The notes under the pieces were generated by a model. That model ran no database searches, had not been told where the DNA came from, and worked only from the letters and a program-made list of their open reading frames with translations. Positions 19,075 to 35,188 of a stretch of 58,929 nt of DNA are shown here, in pieces. Where the stretch lies: positions 1 to 58,929 of the forward strand of contig NZ_JADOTW010000026.1 in NCBI RefSeq assembly GCF_015645095.1, written 5' to 3'. The position numbers were made by a program, and so were the translations under genes. Position 1 is the stretch's first letter. The number at the start of each line of letters is the position of its first letter. This stretch comes from Halomonas sp. 328 (GTDB taxonomy: Bacteria > Pseudomonadota > Gammaproteobacteria > Pseudomonadales > Halomonadaceae).

Positions 19075-19466
19075 CAGCGCGGCTCCTCGTCGTCGCTCTC
19101 CTGGCGGCCGCGATCGCTGGCCACCGCCTCATCGATCAGCGAGGAGAGCCGCTGTCCCCGCACCACGCTCTCATCGTAGTGGAAGCGCAGCTCCGGCACA
19201 TGGCGCAGCTTGATGCGGCGGCCGATCTGGCCGCGCAGGAAGCCCGCCGCCCGGCGCAGGATCACCAGGTTCTCCTTGATCGTCTCGGCGTCGTTCTCGC
19301 CCAGCAGGGTGATATAGACATCGGCATAGCCGAGGTCGCGGCTCACCTTGACGCCGCTGACGGTGACCATGCCCAGGCGCGGATCCTTGACCTCGCGCTG
19401 GATCAGCACCGCCAGCTCCTTCTGCAGCTGGTCGGCGACCCGGTCGGTACGCTTGAATTCGCGCAT
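19074..19466 (-). CDS. rbfA: 30S ribosome-binding factor A
   Basis: RbfA is a single KH-domain protein that binds near the 5' end of 16S rRNA during late 30S maturation, particularly in the cold. At 130 residues it has the N-terminal signature MREFKRTDRVADQLQKELAV, the central DPRLGMVTVSGVKVSRDLGYADVYIT and PELRFHYDESV. It is followed with a one-base overlap by truB and preceded by infB by about 20 bases, so all three are probably co-translated. Confidence 0.96.
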   Translation of the reverse strand: MREFKRTDRVADQLQKELAVLIQREVKDPRLGMVTVSGVKVSRDLGYADVYITLLGENDAETIKENLVILRRAAGFLRGQIGRRIKLRHVPELRFHYDESVVRGQRLSSLIDEAVASDRGRQESDDEEPR

Positions 19467-19486
19467 GGGACTCTGCTCCTAGGGCG

Positions 19487-21988
19487 TTACAGCGAGCGCT
19501 CGACCTTGACCTGATCGAAGACCTCGATCTTGTCGCCGACCTGGACATCGTTGTAGTTCTTCACGCCGATGCCACACTCCATGCCGTTGCGCACTTCCTG
19601 GACGTCGTCCTTGAAGCGGCGCAGCGACTCGAGCTCGCCCTCGTAAATCACCACGTTATCGCGCAGCACGCGGATCTTCTTGCTGCGATAGACGGTGCCC
19701 TCGACCACCATACAGCCGGCCACGGCACCGATCTTGGGCGCGCGGAAGACGTCGCGGACCTCGGCCACACCGACGATCTCCTCCTTCCACTCCGGAGCCA
19801 GCATGCCGCTCATGGCCTGCTTGACCTCGTCGATCAGGTGGTAGATGACGCTGTAGTAGCGCAGGTCCAGGCCCTCGCGCTCGATGATCTCGCGGGCGGC
19901 GGCGTCGGCACGCACATTGAAGCCCACCACGATAGCCTCGGAAGCCAGCGCCAGGTTGGCATCGGTACCGGTGATGCCACCGACCCCGGAGGAGACCACG
20001 GCCACCTGCACCTCGTCGGTGGAGAGCTCCTCGAGCGCGCCCTTGATGGCCTCCAGGGAGCCCTGGACGTCGGCCTTGAGGACGATATTGACCTTGGCCA
20101 CCTCGTCCTGGCCCATCTGGCTGAACATGTTCTCCAGCTTGGCCTTCTGCTGGCGTGCCAGGCGCACCTCGCGGTACTTGCCCTGACGGAAGTTGGCGAC
20201 CTCGCGGGCCTTCTTCTCGTCGGCCACGACCATGAAGTCGTCACCGGCGTCCGGGGTGCCGTCGAGGCCCTGGATCTCCACCGGCATGGCCGGCCCCACG
20301 GACTCGACCTGCTGGCCCAGCTCGTTGGTCAGGGCACGCACGCGACCATAGTGCAGGCCGGCGAGGACGATATCGCCCTTTCGCAGGGTACCGTTCTGGA
20401 CCAGCACGGTGGCCACCGGGCCGCGCCCCTTGTCGAGACGCGACTCGACCACCACGCCCTTGCCGGGCGCTTCCGGCACGGCCTTGAGCTCGAGCACCTC
20501 GGAGACCAGCTGCACGGCCTCGATCAGGTCATCGATGCCCTCGCCGGTATGGGCAGAAACATGCACGAACTGGGTGTCGCCACCCCACTCCTCGGAGATG
20601 ACGCCGTGCTGGGAGAGCTCGTTCTTGACCCGATCCGGGTCCGCGGACGGCTTGTCCATCTTGTTGACCGCCACCACCATGGGCACCTCGGCGGCCTTGG
20701 AGTGCTCGATCGCCTCGATGGTCTGGGGCATGACGCCGTCATCGGCGGCCACCACCAGGATCACCACGTCGGTGGCCTTGGCACCGCGGGCACGCATGGC
20801 GGTAAAGGCCGCATGACCCGGGGTGTCCAGGAAGGTCACCCCACCGTGCTGCCCTTCCACATGGTAGGCGCCGATGTGCTGGGTGATGCCGCCGGCTTCG
20901 CCGGTGGCGACCTTGGCCTTGCGGATATAGTCGAGCAGCGAGGTCTTGCCGTGGTCGACGTGACCCATGACGGTCACCACCGGCGAACGGGTGATTTCCT
21001 CGCCCTCGTAGGAGATGCCGGCGAGGACCTCGGTCTCCAGGGCATCGTCCTTGACCAGCTTGGGCGTGTGGCCCATTTCCTCCACCACGATGGCGGCGGT
21101 GTCCTGGTCGATGGTCTGGTTGATGGTCACCGCGGCGCCCATGGTGAACATCGCCTTGATCACCTCGTTGGCCTTGATCGACATCTTGTCGGCCAGGTCG
21201 GCGACACTGATCGACTCGGGGATCGAGACCTCGCGAACGATCGGCTGGGTCGGCTTCTGGAAGCCGTGCTTGCCACTGCTGTCGCGACCACCGCCACGGC
21301 GGGTGCTGCGACGCTCGGCACGCTTGGCCTTCTTGGCCCCGCCGCGACGACGCTCTTCGCGATCATCGTCGTCACGCTCGTGACGCCCCTTCTTGGCGGC
21401 GGTCTTCTTGGGCGGCGCGGTGCGGCGGTCGGTACGGCCTTCCTTGGGCGGTGCCGGGGGCTGGTCACCGGCGGGCTCGCTGGTCTCCAGCTCGGGCACC
21501 GGAATCTCCGGCACCTCGGCGGCCTTCTCGGCCTCGAGCTTGGCGGCGGCCGCCTGGGCGGCCTGCTCGGCGGCACGCGCCTTGGCCTCTTCCGCCTCGC
21601 GAGCCTCGCGCTTGGCCTCGGAATCGGCCATGTCCCCGACCAGCTGGCGGGGGCCCTGGTCCTGGGCCTTCGGCTCCTCGGCGGGCTGCTCTTCCTCGCG
21701 CTTCACGTAGGTCCGCTTCTTGCGTACCTGCACCTCGATGGTCTTGCCACGCTCACCGGTCTTGATGCGACTCTTGGTCTTGCGCGTCAGGGTGATGCGG
21801 TTGCGGGCACCGGCCCCCGTGCCGCCGTGGCTCTTGGTGAGGTAATCGAGCAGGCAACGCTTGTCCTCTTCGGAAACGGCATCGCTCTCGGACGTGTGGG
21901 ACAGTCCGGCTTCTTTCATCTGTTCCAGCAGGCGGGGCACATCGCGCCCCACCTTGGCTGCAAAATCTTTAACGGTCATGTCTGACAT
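19487..21988 (-). CDS. infB: Translation initiation factor IF-2
   Basis: IF-2 is the GTPase that recruits fMet-tRNA to the 30S and promotes subunit joining. It has 833 residues. The N-terminal IF2-N module ([20 protein letters not shown]) is followed by a long charged Ala/Glu/Lys/Arg-rich linker of about 200 residues and a second IF2-N repeat ([20 protein letters not shown]). The G domain has [14 protein letters not shown] (G1), DTPGHAAF (G3) and NKMD (G4), followed by domains II, III and IV. AGGAGG six bases before the ATG sets the start. In-frame internal starts for shorter isoforms, as in E. coli, are possible but not demonstrated. Confidence 0.97.
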   Translation of the reverse strand: MSDMTVKDFAAKVGRDVPRLLEQMKEAGLSHTSESDAVSEEDKRCLLDYLTKSHGGTGAGARNRITLTRKTKSRIKTGERGKTIEVQVRKKRTYVKREEEQPAEEPKAQDQGPRQLVGDMADSEAKREAREAEEAKARAAEQAAQAAAAKLEAEKAAEVPEIPVPELETSEPAGDQPPAPPKEGRTDRRTAPPKKTAAKKGRHERDDDDREERRRGGAKKAKRAERRSTRRGGGRDSSGKHGFQKPTQPIVREVSIPESISVADLADKMSIKANEVIKAMFTMGAAVTINQTIDQDTAAIVVEEMGHTPKLVKDDALETEVLAGISYEGEEITRSPVVTVMGHVDHGKTSLLDYIRKAKVATGEAGGITQHIGAYHVEGQHGGVTFLDTPGHAAFTAMRARGAKATDVVILVVAADDGVMPQTIEAIEHSKAAEVPMVVAVNKMDKPSADPDRVKNELSQHGVISEEWGGDTQFVHVSAHTGEGIDDLIEAVQLVSEVLELKAVPEAPGKGVVVESRLDKGRGPVATVLVQNGTLRKGDIVLAGLHYGRVRALTNELGQQVESVGPAMPVEIQGLDGTPDAGDDFMVVADEKKAREVANFRQGKYREVRLARQQKAKLENMFSQMGQDEVAKVNIVLKADVQGSLEAIKGALEELSTDEVQVAVVSSGVGGITGTDANLALASEAIVVGFNVRADAAAREIIEREGLDLRYYSVIYHLIDEVKQAMSGMLAPEWKEEIVGVAEVRDVFRAPKIGAVAGCMVVEGTVYRSKKIRVLRDNVVIYEGELESLRRFKDDVQEVRNGMECGIGVKNYNDVQVGDKIEVFDQVKVERSL

Positions 21989-22015
21989 TGCGACCCTCCT
22001 GAGCCCGTGACCTGT

Positions 22016-23509
22016 TTACTGTTCGCTCTCGAACCATGGCGCACGGGCAGTCATGATCAGTGCCGCTGCGCGCTCTTCATCCAACTCGTCGATGTCCGCC
22101 AGGTCGTCGACGGACTGCTCGGCCAGATCCTCCATCGTGACGATACCCCGGCTGGCCAGGATAAAGGCCAGATGACGTTCCATGCCCTCCATCGCCAGCA
22201 AGTCTTCGGCAGGCTGGGCACCGTCGAGCTCCTCCTCGGAGGCAATGGCCAGGTTCAACAGCTCATCCTTGGCCCGCGCCCGCAGCTCCTCGACCAGGTC
22301 CTCATCGAGTTCCTCGATCTCGAGCATCTCTTCGGCGGGCACATAGGCAATCTCTTCCAGGGTGGTGAAGCCCTCTTCCACCAGCAGGCGGGCGAGGTCC
22401 TCATCGATCTCCAGGTGCTGGATGAAGTACTCCACCAGGCTGTCGATCTCCTGTTCGCGCTTGCCCTCGGCCTCTTCCTCGGTCATGACGTTGAGCCGCC
22501 AGCCGGTGAGTTCCGAGGCCAGGCGCACGTTCTGGCCGCTGCGGCCGATGGCCTGGGCCAGGTTGTCCTCGGCCACGGCCACATCCATGGCACCGGACTC
22601 TTCGTCCACCAGGATGGAGGCCACGTCGGCCGGGGCCATGGCATTGATCACCAGCTGCGCCGGGTTGTCATCCCAGAGGATGATATCGACCCGCTCGTTC
22701 TGCAGCTCGGTGGAGACCGCCTGGACCCGGGAGCCGCGCATGCCCACGCAGGCCCCCACCGGATCGATGCGGCGGTCGTTGGTCTTGACGGCGATCTTGG
22801 CCCGGGAGCCCGGATCGCGGGCGGCGCCCTTGATCTCGATGAGCTGCTCGGCGATCTCCGGCACCTCGATCTTGAACAGCTCGATGATCAGCTCCGGGCA
22901 GGTGCGCGAGAGGATCAGCTGGGAGCCGCGGGCCTCCGGGTCCACCTTCATCAGCACCGCGCGGACCCGCTCGTTCATGCGGTAGCGCTCGCCGGGGATC
23001 ATCTCGCCCCGCGGCAGGAAGGCCTCGGCATTGTCGCCCAGGTCGACGATCAGGCCGTCGCGGGTGGTCTTCTTGACGATCCCGGAGACCAGCTCGCCTT
23101 CGCGGTCGGCGTAGAGGCGCACCACCTCGGCCCGCTCCGCCTCGCGCACCTTCTGCACGATCACCTGCTTGGCGGTCTGGGCGGCGATACGGCCGAAGGC
23201 GGCGTTCTCGATCTTCTCCTCCACCACGTCGCCCAGGCCCAGGGGCGGGTCCCGCCGCTCGGCATAGCTGAGCTTGATCTCGGCATCGGGGTTCTCGAAG
23301 TCGTCGTCGTCGAGCACCTCCCAGCGACGGAAGGTCTCGTATTCGCCGGTCACGCGATTGATCTTGACCCGGACATTGACTTCCTGGTCCTCGAAGCGCT
23401 TGCGGGACGCACTCGCCAGCGCCGCCTCCACCGCCTCGAAGATCACTTCGCGCGGCACGCCCTTTTCGTTGGAGATGGCGTCAACGACCGCCAGAATCTC
23501 TTTGCTCAT
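22016..23509 (-). CDS. nusA: Transcription termination/antitermination factor NusA
   Basis: NusA binds RNA polymerase and nascent RNA and modulates pausing, termination and antitermination. Its 497 residues match the gammaproteobacterial long form: an N-terminal RNAP-binding domain ([21 protein letters not shown]), an S1 domain ([21 protein letters not shown]), two KH domains ([17 protein letters not shown] and [13 protein letters not shown]), and two acidic C-terminal AR repeats, the second containing the LAIASEEEL...[13 protein letters not shown] region. It lies between rimP and infB with short gaps. Confidence 0.97.
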   Translation of the reverse strand: MSKEILAVVDAISNEKGVPREVIFEAVEAALASASRKRFEDQEVNVRVKINRVTGEYETFRRWEVLDDDDFENPDAEIKLSYAERRDPPLGLGDVVEEKIENAAFGRIAAQTAKQVIVQKVREAERAEVVRLYADREGELVSGIVKKTTRDGLIVDLGDNAEAFLPRGEMIPGERYRMNERVRAVLMKVDPEARGSQLILSRTCPELIIELFKIEVPEIAEQLIEIKGAARDPGSRAKIAVKTNDRRIDPVGACVGMRGSRVQAVSTELQNERVDIILWDDNPAQLVINAMAPADVASILVDEESGAMDVAVAEDNLAQAIGRSGQNVRLASELTGWRLNVMTEEEAEGKREQEIDSLVEYFIQHLEIDEDLARLLVEEGFTTLEEIAYVPAEEMLEIEELDEDLVEELRARAKDELLNLAIASEEELDGAQPAEDLLAMEGMERHLAFILASRGIVTMEDLAEQSVDDLADIDELDEERAAALIMTARAPWFESEQ

Positions 23510-23536
23510 GCCATAGCCTCGCCAATAAACCTGTCC

Positions 23537-23998
23537 TTAGTCATCGAACCGCGGCACGATGCGCGCCTGCTCGATGCTGTCGATGGGAAAGCAGTACTCC
23601 TCGCCATCGAGTTGCAACAACACCTCGTCGCCCTCGACGCCGGCCAGGAGGCCCTGAAACTTGCGCCGCCCCTCGAAGGCCAGGCGCAGCTTGAGCGCCA
23701 CCGTATGTCCGCGGTAGCGCGCATAATGATCGAGGGTAAAGAGGGGCCGGTCCATCCCCGGGGAGGAGACCTCGAGGCGGTATTCGCCGGGGATCGGGTC
23801 CTCCACATCGAAGATGGCGCTGACCTGACGGCTGATGGCCGCGCAGTCGTCCACCGTGACCCCTTCGGGGCCATCGATATAGATCACCAGACGGGAATGC
23901 TTGCCCTGGGAAAGATGGTCGACTCCCCAGAGCTCGAAGCCCATGGCGGTCACCACCGGTTCGATGAGCGCCTTGAGCGCTGAGTCCTTGATTGCCAC
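23537..23998 (-). CDS. rimP: Ribosome maturation factor RimP
   Basis: RimP binds S12 and assists 30S assembly. The GTG at 23998, preceded by TAGGAG, gives 153 residues starting VAIKDSALKALIEPVVTAMGFELWGVD, the usual length. The frame continues about 42 codons upstream without family likeness. The characteristic VTVDDCAAISRQVSAIFDVEDPIPGEYRLEVSSPGMDRPL is present across the middle. It is the first gene of the nusA-infB operon, about 120 bases after the tRNA terminator. Confidence 0.94.
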   Translation of the reverse strand: MAIKDSALKALIEPVVTAMGFELWGVDHLSQGKHSRLVIYIDGPEGVTVDDCAAISRQVSAIFDVEDPIPGEYRLEVSSPGMDRPLFTLDHYARYRGHTVALKLRLAFEGRRKFQGLLAGVEGDEVLLQLDGEEYCFPIDSIEQARIVPRFDD

Positions 23999-24123
23999 GA
24001 CGAAGACTCCTACAGCCGTTGCATCAGGCACCTGGCCAGGAGCGAAAGATAAGCTAGGTGACCGATGGGCGTGCTGCCAAGACAGGCTGTCAACTAGACG
24101 GCCAAGTGGATGAGCGGCTAACA

Positions 24124-24152
24124 AAAAGCCCCTTCACTGGAAGGGGCCTTTT
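24124..24152 (-). terminator. Intrinsic terminator after the tRNA genes
   Basis: On the minus strand AAAGGCCCCTTC pairs with GAAGGGGCTTT around a short loop, followed by TTGTT. It closes the secG/tRNA transcript ahead of rimP. Confidence 0.75.
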
Positions 24153-24192
24153 ACAAGAAACCTTTCACACCAGATTGGCCGTCTCGCCAAAA

Positions 24193-24269
<77 letters not shown>

Positions 24270-24367
24270 TCTACAGGTCGGCGAGTATAGGTAATGGTTG
24301 CTTTCGAGTCAAGCCATTACGTCGCCTGGGTGCTGATCTTGCGGAAAGCGCAACCTGCGCTTTCGAA

Positions 24368-24454
24368 TGGTGCCGAAGGCGGGACTTGAACCCGCACGGC
24401 CGTAAGGCCACTACCCCCTCAAGATAGCGTGTCTACCAATTCCACCACTTCGGC
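24368..24454 (-). tRNA. tRNA-Leu (GAG)
   Basis: An 87-base class II tRNA with a long variable arm and encoded CCA. The acceptor stem is GCCGAAG/CTTCGGC and the anticodon loop TTGAGGG gives GAG, reading CUY codons. The secG-tRNA-Leu-tRNA-Met order next to rimP-nusA matches E. coli and related bacteria. Confidence 0.94.
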
Positions 24455-24481
24455 ATCAGGGGAGTGCATTTCAGGACAGGC

Positions 24482-24847
24482 TTACTCGCCTGCCTCCTCG
24501 AGCACTGGCGCTGAATTATCCAGACTTTGCGTGCCTTCGTCAAGGGTCGGCACGGAATTTTGCTGTTCGATCAGGCGCGCATCGGGAATCCCGGCCTCCG
24601 GCGCCTGCCCCGCCTGACTGGCAAAGTACGCCAGGGCCAGGGAGGTGGCGAAGAAGGTCGCCGCCAGCACCGCGGTCAGCTTGGCCAGGAAGCCCCCGGT
24701 TCCCCGGGAGCCGAACACGGTCTGGGAGGCACCGCCACCGAAGGCGGCACCGGCTTCGGCCCCCTTGCCCTGCTGCAGCAGGATAAGAGCGACCAGGGCG
24801 ATGGCGATCGCCACGTGGATCATCAGAATGGCAACTTGCACTTGCAT
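24482..24847 (-). CDS. secG: Protein-export membrane protein SecG
   Basis: SecG is the small subunit of the SecYEG translocon. The 121-residue protein has two membrane segments (about residues 3-22 and 52-75) separated by the conserved cytoplasmic loop [25 protein letters not shown], the signature of the family. A Ser/Glu-rich C-terminal tail follows. It begins four bases after the tpiA stop and is followed by tRNA-Leu and tRNA-fMet, probably on one transcript. Confidence 0.95.
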   Translation of the reverse strand: MQVQVAILMIHVAIAIALVALILLQQGKGAEAGAAFGGGASQTVFGSRGTGGFLAKLTAVLAATFFATSLALAYFASQAGQAPEAGIPDARLIEQQNSVPTLDEGTQSLDNSAPVLEEAGE

Positions 24848-24851
24848 GGTT

Positions 24852-25601
24852 TCAACCTGCTGACTGACAGATGGCTAGGAAATCGTCGACCTTGAGCGAG
24901 GCACCGCCCACCAGGCCGCCGTCGATATCGGGTTGGGAAAGCAGCTCGGCGGCATTGCCCGCATTCATGCTGCCGCCATAGAGCAACCGCATGGCGCTAG
25001 CGAGCTCGGCATCGAAGCTCGCCTGATAGTCGCGAATGGCGGCCATCACCTCCTGGGCCTGTTCCGGCGTGGCGGTGCGGCCGGTACCGATCGCCCACAC
25101 CGGCTCGTAGGCGATCACCACGCGGGAGCGCTGCTCGGGCTCGAGGCGCGACATCACGAAGCCCACCTGACGCAGCACCACTTCCATGGTACGACCGGCA
25201 TCGCGCTCCTCGAGGGTCTCCCCCACGCAGAGCACCGGCACCAGGTCGACACTCAGGGCGGCCAGCAGACGATCATAGACCTGCTCGTCGCTCTCCCGGT
25301 AGAGCTGACGACGCTCGGAGTGGCCCACCAGGGCATAACGCACGCCGAATTCACACAGCATACGCCCGCTGACCTCACCGGTATGGGCACCGGAATGGAG
25401 CGGATTCAGGGTCTGGGCCCCGAGATCGATAGGCGTCCCGGCAAAGGCACGCCGCGCCGACTCCAGGTAGGGAAACGGCGGAAAGATCACCACCTCGAGT
25501 CCATCCGGCAGCTCGGCCTCGGCAAAGGCACGACCGAACGCCCCGACCAGATCGGCCGAGCCATTCATCTTCCAGTTGCCGGCAATCAGCGGCGTACGCA
25601 T
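24852..25601 (-). CDS. tpiA: Triose-phosphate isomerase
   Basis: TpiA interconverts dihydroxyacetone phosphate and glyceraldehyde 3-phosphate in glycolysis and gluconeogenesis. The 249-residue TIM barrel contains NWKMNGS with the substrate-binding Asn and Lys, the catalytic histidine in LVGHSERR, the catalytic glutamate in [21 protein letters not shown] with its mobile loop, and the phosphate-binding [11 protein letters not shown]. It sits between glmM and secG. Confidence 0.97.
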   Translation of the reverse strand: MRTPLIAGNWKMNGSADLVGAFGRAFAEAELPDGLEVVIFPPFPYLESARRAFAGTPIDLGAQTLNPLHSGAHTGEVSGRMLCEFGVRYALVGHSERRQLYRESDEQVYDRLLAALSVDLVPVLCVGETLEERDAGRTMEVVLRQVGFVMSRLEPEQRSRVVIAYEPVWAIGTGRTATPEQAQEVMAAIRDYQASFDAELASAMRLLYGGSMNAGNAAELLSQPDIDGGLVGGASLKVDDFLAICQSAG

Positions 25602-25687
25602 AGACTGTCCTCGTTCAAGGTGGAGCGAAATGGTATAGGAGCGGCCCTAGCATGACAACCGCAGGCTGACAACCTCGGGCCGTCGAC

Positions 25688-27034
25688 TCAGGCCATCAGG
25701 GCACGCACATCGCCGGCGATGCGCTCGGCCAGGGCCTCCACATCGAAGTGGGCGCGCCCCTCCACCATGACCCGGATCAGCGGTTCGGTGCCGGAGGGGC
25801 GCAGCAGCACCCGCCCCTCGTCGCCGAGCTCCGCCTCCACGGCGGCCACCGCCTCCTGCAGCGCCGGGGTCGCCATCAGCGCCTTGGCGTCGCTGCCGGG
25901 GGTCAGGCGCACATTGACCAGCGCCTGGGGCACCTTCTCCAGCCCGGCCAGCAGCCGCGCCAGGGGCTGCCCCTCACGGACCATGATGGCCACCGCCTGG
26001 AGGGCGGCGACGATGCCGTCGCCGGTGGTCTGCACATGGCCGCAGACCAGGTGCCCGGAAGACTCGCCACCCAGCTGCCAGCCATTGGCGGCCAGGCGCT
26101 CCATCACGTAACGGTCGCCCACCTTGGCCCGCTCGAAGGGAATCCCCAGACGCGCGAAGGCCAGCTCGAGACCGAAGTTGGTCATCAGGGTGCCCACCAC
26201 CCCACCGCCCAGCTCGCCCCGCGCGTGGCGATCCCGGGCGATCAGGTAGAGGATGTCGTCGCCATCCACCTCGCGACCGTCGGCGTCCACCAGCAGCACC
26301 CGGTCACCGTCGCCGTCGAAGGCGATGCCCAGGTCGGCGCCGCGCTGGATCACCGCGGCACGCAGCGCCGCCGGGTGGGTGGAGCCCACCTCCCGGTTGA
26401 TGTTGAGGCCATCCGGCTCGGCACCGATCAGGCTCACCTCGGCGCCCAGCTCGCGGAAGACGCTGGGGGCGATATGGTAGGTGGCCCCGTGGGCGCAATC
26501 GAGGACGATCTTCATGCCGTGCAGGCTGAGGCGGTCGGGGATGGTCGACTTGCAGAACTCGATATAGCGGCCGGGGGCGTCGTTGATGCGCACCGCCTTG
26601 CCCAGTTCGGCGGCGGCCACCGTGGTCAGCGGCTCGTCGAGCTCCGCCTCGATGCGCGCCTCGATGGCGTCATCCAGCTTGACCCCCTCGGCGGAGAAGA
26701 ACTTGATGCCGTTGTCGGCGAAGGGGTTATGGGAGGCGGAGATGACGATCCCCGCATCGGCGCGGAAGGTGCGGGTCAGGTAGGCGATGCCCGGGGTCGG
26801 CATGGGCCCCAGCAGGGAGACATCGACGCCGGCGGCGGAGAGCCCTGCCTCCAGGGCCGACTCGAAGAGGTAACCGGAGATCCGGGTATCCTTGCCGATC
26901 AGCACCTTGGTGCGCCCCTGGCGGGCCAGCACCCGGCCGGTGGCCCAGCCCAGCTTGAGCATGAAGTCGGGGGTGATGGGAAACTCTCCCACGGTGCCAC
27001 GGATCCCGTCCGTGCCGAAATAGCGTCGACTCAT
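25688..27034 (-). CDS. glmM: Phosphoglucosamine mutase
   Basis: GlmM converts glucosamine 6-phosphate to glucosamine 1-phosphate, the route to UDP-GlcNAc for peptidoglycan and lipopolysaccharide. At 448 residues it contains the phosphoserine loop [16 protein letters not shown] (Ser near residue 102), the metal loop FDGDGDRV and the C-terminal phosphate-binding [17 protein letters not shown]. Its start overlaps the folP stop by four bases (ATGA), giving coupled translation. The ftsH-folP-glmM-secG order is the same as in E. coli, with tpiA added. Confidence 0.97.
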   Translation of the reverse strand: MSRRYFGTDGIRGTVGEFPITPDFMLKLGWATGRVLARQGRTKVLIGKDTRISGYLFESALEAGLSAAGVDVSLLGPMPTPGIAYLTRTFRADAGIVISASHNPFADNGIKFFSAEGVKLDDAIEARIEAELDEPLTTVAAAELGKAVRINDAPGRYIEFCKSTIPDRLSLHGMKIVLDCAHGATYHIAPSVFRELGAEVSLIGAEPDGLNINREVGSTHPAALRAAVIQRGADLGIAFDGDGDRVLLVDADGREVDGDDILYLIARDRHARGELGGGVVGTLMTNFGLELAFARLGIPFERAKVGDRYVMERLAANGWQLGGESSGHLVCGHVQTTGDGIVAALQAVAIMVREGQPLARLLAGLEKVPQALVNVRLTPGSDAKALMATPALQEAVAAVEAELGDEGRVLLRPSGTEPLIRVMVEGRAHFDVEALAERIAGDVRALMA

Positions 27035-27894
27035 GAGTCACATCCCTCCTGGAGTACGGCCCAGGTCATATTGATGACATCCACGCTGGGCCCCACATCA
27101 TGGACACGCAGGATTCGTGCGCCCCGCTCCACGGCCAGGGCCGTCAGGGCCAGGCCACCGGGCAGGCGCTCCTCGACGGGGCGCTCCAGCACCTTGCCGA
27201 TCATGCTCTTGCGGGACATGCCGACCAGCAACGGCAAGTCCAGCGCCTGGAGTCGCTCCATGCGGTGCAGCAGGCGCAGGTTATGCTCCACCGTCTTGGC
27301 GAAGCCGAAACCCGGGTCGAGCAGCAGTCGCTCGCGGCGCAGGCCCGCCGCCAGGCAGGCGGCCACCCGGGCCTCGAGGAAGTCGGCCACCGCCTCCTCC
27401 ACCGGCCCCTCGTAATGGGGCGCCACCTGCATGTCGCCGGGCTCGCCGAGCATATGCATCAGGCACACCGGCAGGCCGCTATGGGCCGCCGCCTGCAGGG
27501 CCCCATCGCGGCGCAGGGCGCGCACGTCGTTGATCATGCCCGCGCCCAGGGAGGCACTCTCGCGCATCACCTCGGGGCTGCTGGTATCCACCGACACCAG
27601 GGCATCCAGTTCACGTACCAGGAGCTCCACCACCGGGGCGACCCGATCCAGCTCCTGCTGGGGGGTCACCGGGGCGGCGCCAGGACGCGTCGACTCGCCG
27701 CCCACGTCGATGATGGCGGCCCCCTCGGCGAGCATCTGCTCGGCATGGCGCAGGGCATCGTCCAGGGCCACATGGCGACCACCGTCGGAGAAGGAGTCGG
27801 GGGTGACATTGAGAATCCCCATGACCCGGGGATAGGAGAGATCGAGCCGGTGGCGGCCGCAGTGCAACAGGGGCGCGGGTTGTCCGTCGCTCAT
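27031..27894 (-). CDS. folP: Dihydropteroate synthase
   Basis: FolP condenses the pterin pyrophosphate with p-aminobenzoate in folate synthesis and is the sulfonamide target. From the ATG at 27894 ([13 protein letters not shown]), preceded by AGGA, it has 287 residues. The TIM barrel has [45 protein letters not shown] and [12 protein letters not shown], with the final RVHDV motif. Nothing in these motifs looks like the insertions found in acquired sulfonamide-resistant enzymes. It is coupled to glmM. Confidence 0.96.
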   Translation of the reverse strand: MSDGQPAPLLHCGRHRLDLSYPRVMGILNVTPDSFSDGGRHVALDDALRHAEQMLAEGAAIIDVGGESTRPGAAPVTPQQELDRVAPVVELLVRELDALVSVDTSSPEVMRESASLGAGMINDVRALRRDGALQAAAHSGLPVCLMHMLGEPGDMQVAPHYEGPVEEAVADFLEARVAACLAAGLRRERLLLDPGFGFAKTVEHNLRLLHRMERLQALDLPLLVGMSRKSMIGKVLERPVEERLPGGLALTALAVERGARILRVHDVGPSVDVINMTWAVLQEGCDS

Positions 27895-27984
27895 GGGCGG
27901 ATCCTGACGAGATGGGCAAGAAAGGGAGGGCAACTACTCTAATCAGCCGCCGCGCGCCATGCAAGGCGACCGACACAGACGACA

Positions 27985-28006
27985 CAGGCGCCCCGAGGGG
28001 CGCCTG
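27985..28006. terminator. Hairpin between ftsH and folP
   Basis: CAGGCGCCCC pairs with GGGGCGCCTG around GA, only a few bases past the ftsH stop, again with the CCCCGAGGGG core. On the minus strand it is followed by TGTCGTCTGTGTCG, a weak U-tract. Confidence 0.55.
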
Positions 28007-28013
28007 CTGTGGC

Positions 28014-29990
<1,977 letters not shown>

Positions 29991-30154
29991 ATCATTCAAG
30001 GGAACACCCTCATTGCTAAATCGATCTGCGTACCGGCTAGGCGTTTGACATTACAGCAGCCGCGGGCGTTCAACCACCCCAAGGGGGACAGTGACACAAA
30101 TCGCGCCGCGCTGTCTGGCTATCGCCTCGGTAGAAAGAGGCTATCGTCGCCGCC

Positions 30155-30814
30155 CTAGCCTCGGAAATCTTCCGCCAGCAGGTAGACCTCGCGGGAACGC
30201 GCCCGGGAGGCCTCCGGCTTGCGGGTCACTACCCGAGCGAAGCTGCCGCGCAGCTCCTTCAGATAGGCATCGAAACCTTCTCCCTGGAAGACCTTGGCCA
30301 AGAAGCGCCCGCCGGGTCTCAGGGTCTGGCGGGCCAGGTCCAGCGCCAGCTCCACCAGGTACATCGCCTGGGGCTGGTCGATGGCGGCCATGCCACTCAT
30401 GTTGGGCGCCATATCGGACATCACCAGGTCCACCGGGCGCTCGCCCAGGGTGGCGAGGATCGCCTCCAGGGCGGCCTCCTCGGTGAAGTCGCCCTGGATG
30501 AACTCGACCCCGGCCAGGGCATCCATCTCGAGGATGTCGGAGGCGATCACCAGCCCCTTGGCGCCGACCTTCTCGGCGGCCACCTGACTCCAGCCGCCAG
30601 GGGCCGCGCCCAGGTCGATCACCGTCATTCCCGGGGTGAACAGCTTGTCCTTCTCGTCCAGCGCCAGCAGCTTGTAGCTGGCCCGGCTGCGGTAGCCATC
30701 CTGCCAGGAGCGCTGCACATACTGATCATCGAAGTGTTCCTTGAGCCAACCGGCACTGGACTTGCTGGCCGGGCGCGGGGAAGCAGACTTGCGGGAGCGG
30801 GAAGGAGATGTCAC
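30155..30814 (-). CDS. rlmE: 23S rRNA 2'-O-ribose methyltransferase RlmE
   Basis: RlmE (RrmJ/FtsJ) methylates U2552 in the 23S A-loop at the 50S stage and is heat-induced in E. coli. I prefer the GTG at 30814, with AGGT upstream, giving 219 residues; another GTG ten codons earlier lacks a ribosome-binding site. A basic N-terminal tail is followed by [15 protein letters not shown], the SAM loop [15 protein letters not shown] and the K-D-K catalytic set, with Asp in [11 protein letters not shown] and Lys in [11 protein letters not shown]. It is upstream of ftsH, as in E. coli, and divergent from yhbY. Confidence 0.94.
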   Translation of the reverse strand: MTSPSRSRKSASPRPASKSSAGWLKEHFDDQYVQRSWQDGYRSRASYKLLALDEKDKLFTPGMTVIDLGAAPGGWSQVAAEKVGAKGLVIASDILEMDALAGVEFIQGDFTEEAALEAILATLGERPVDLVMSDMAPNMSGMAAIDQPQAMYLVELALDLARQTLRPGGRFLAKVFQGEGFDAYLKELRGSFARVVTRKPEASRARSREVYLLAEDFRG

Positions 30815-30943
30815 TGCAGCACCTGGGGGTCGTGAGTTCGCCACACGGAATGCGGGGCCGGAGGACGCCGACGGGAGGCTTTCACCGCGGCGGCTTTCGC
30901 CTTACCATGACGGGTTCAGCGCAACCGGAAATCTCAAGATACC

Positions 30944-31270
30944 ATGAGCTTGTCACAGGCACAAAAGAAAGCATTTCGCAGCATCGGCCACCACCTCAAC
31001 CCCGTGGTCACCCTCTCCGAGAACGGCATCTCCGAGGGCGTCCTGGCCGAGCTGGACCGGGCGCTGGCGGATCACGAGCTGATCAAGGTCAAGCTGGCCC
31101 TGCCCGAGCGGGACGACCGCGCCGCCATGATCGAGGAGCTGGTGGCGACCAGCGGCGCCGAACTGGTGCAGACCATCGGCAAGATGGCCCTGCTCTACCG
31201 CAAGAACCCCAAGGCCAACCCCAAGCTATCCAACATCAAGCGCTTCGAGAACCACCACGGGCGACACTGA
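30944..31270 (+). CDS. yhbY: CRM-domain RNA-binding protein YhbY
   Basis: This 108-residue single CRM-domain protein associates with pre-50S particles in E. coli. The fold signature is LSQAQKKAFRSIGHHLNPVVTLSENGISEGVLAELDRALADHELIKVKL, with the GxxG-like segment in SENGISEG, ending in YRKNPKANPKLSN. It is divergent from rlmE, an arrangement conserved in many gammaproteobacteria. Confidence 0.92.
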   Translation: MSLSQAQKKAFRSIGHHLNPVVTLSENGISEGVLAELDRALADHELIKVKLALPERDDRAAMIEELVATSGAELVQTIGKMALLYRKNPKANPKLSNIKRFENHHGRH

Positions 31271-31284
31271 CGCGCCGCGCTTCG

Positions 31285-31393
31285 TGCCAGCTGGAAGCTG
31301 CATGACTTACCAGCCGTAGAGACGAAACACCCCCGCTGCCATGGCAGCGGGGGTGTTTTTCTTCAAGCTTCCAGCTTAAGGCTTCGAGCTTGG
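31285..31393. repeat. AGCTTCCAGCTT-type inverted repeats flanking a terminator
   Basis: CAGCTGGAAGCTG at about 31289 and AGCTTCCAGCTT at about 31367 are inverted copies, with further AGCTTGAAGC/GCTTCGAGCTTG variants in the same gap. They flank the yhbY-greA terminator and resemble intergenic AGCTT-GAAGCT repeats that I recall from Halomonas and Pseudomonas genomes. Confidence 0.5.
31327..31360. terminator. Bidirectional intrinsic terminator between yhbY and greA
   Basis: ACACCCCCGCTGCC pairs with GGCAGCGGGGGTGT around AT, followed by TTTTT on the plus strand and TTTCGTC on the minus strand. It serves the convergent yhbY and carAB-greA transcripts. Confidence 0.85.
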
Positions 31394-31394
31394 G

Positions 31395-31867
31395 TCAGAG
31401 GTGTTCGACGCCGGCGATCTCGTACTCCACGTCGCCGCCGGGGGTCTTGACCAGCACCACGTCACCCTCTTCCTTGCCGATGAGGGCCCGGGCGATGGGC
31501 GAGGTCACCGAGATGCGCCCCGCCTTGATGTCCGCCTCGTCCTCGCCGACGATGCGGTAGGTCACCTCCTCGTCGGTATCGAGGTTGAGCAGCCCCACGG
31601 TGACGCCGAAGATCACCTTACCGGTCTTGGGCAGCTTGGTGACATCGATCACCTGGGCGCTGCCGAGCTTGCCCTCGATCTCCTTGATGCGCCCCTCGAT
31701 AAAGCCCTGCTGCTCGCGGGCCGCGTGGTACTCGGCGTTCTCCTTGAGATCGCCGTGTTCACGAGCCTCGGCAATGGCAGCGATCACCTTCGGCCGTTCG
31801 ACGCTCTTGAGCTGATCCAGCTCGTCCCGCAGGCGCTGCTCGCCTGCCACGGTCATCGGGACCTTGT

Positions 31868-31871
<4 letters not shown>
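31395..31871 (-). CDS. greA: Transcription elongation factor GreA
   Basis: GreA enters the RNA polymerase secondary channel and stimulates cleavage of backtracked RNA. The 158-residue protein from [18 protein letters not shown] has the N-terminal coiled coil with the catalytic acidic tip [18 protein letters not shown] and the C-terminal FKBP-like domain ([18 protein letters not shown]). Its ATG overlaps the carB stop by four bases (ATGA), so it is coupled to carB. A carA-carB-greA operon is known from Pseudomonas aeruginosa. Confidence 0.97.
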
Positions 31872-35098
<3,227 letters not shown>

Positions 35099-35188
35099 GG
35101 TGCTTCCCGCAGAAAAAGGGTGATGAACGAGGATCGACGGACGGGCGATTGACGGCGCGCCCGGATCATCTCGGTGGCGGTCGGGCGA

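Noticed and set aside
21292-21620. Low-complexity repeats in infB
   Set aside because: The Ala/Glu/Lys/Arg-rich linker is normal for IF-2 and shows no exact DNA repeat units.
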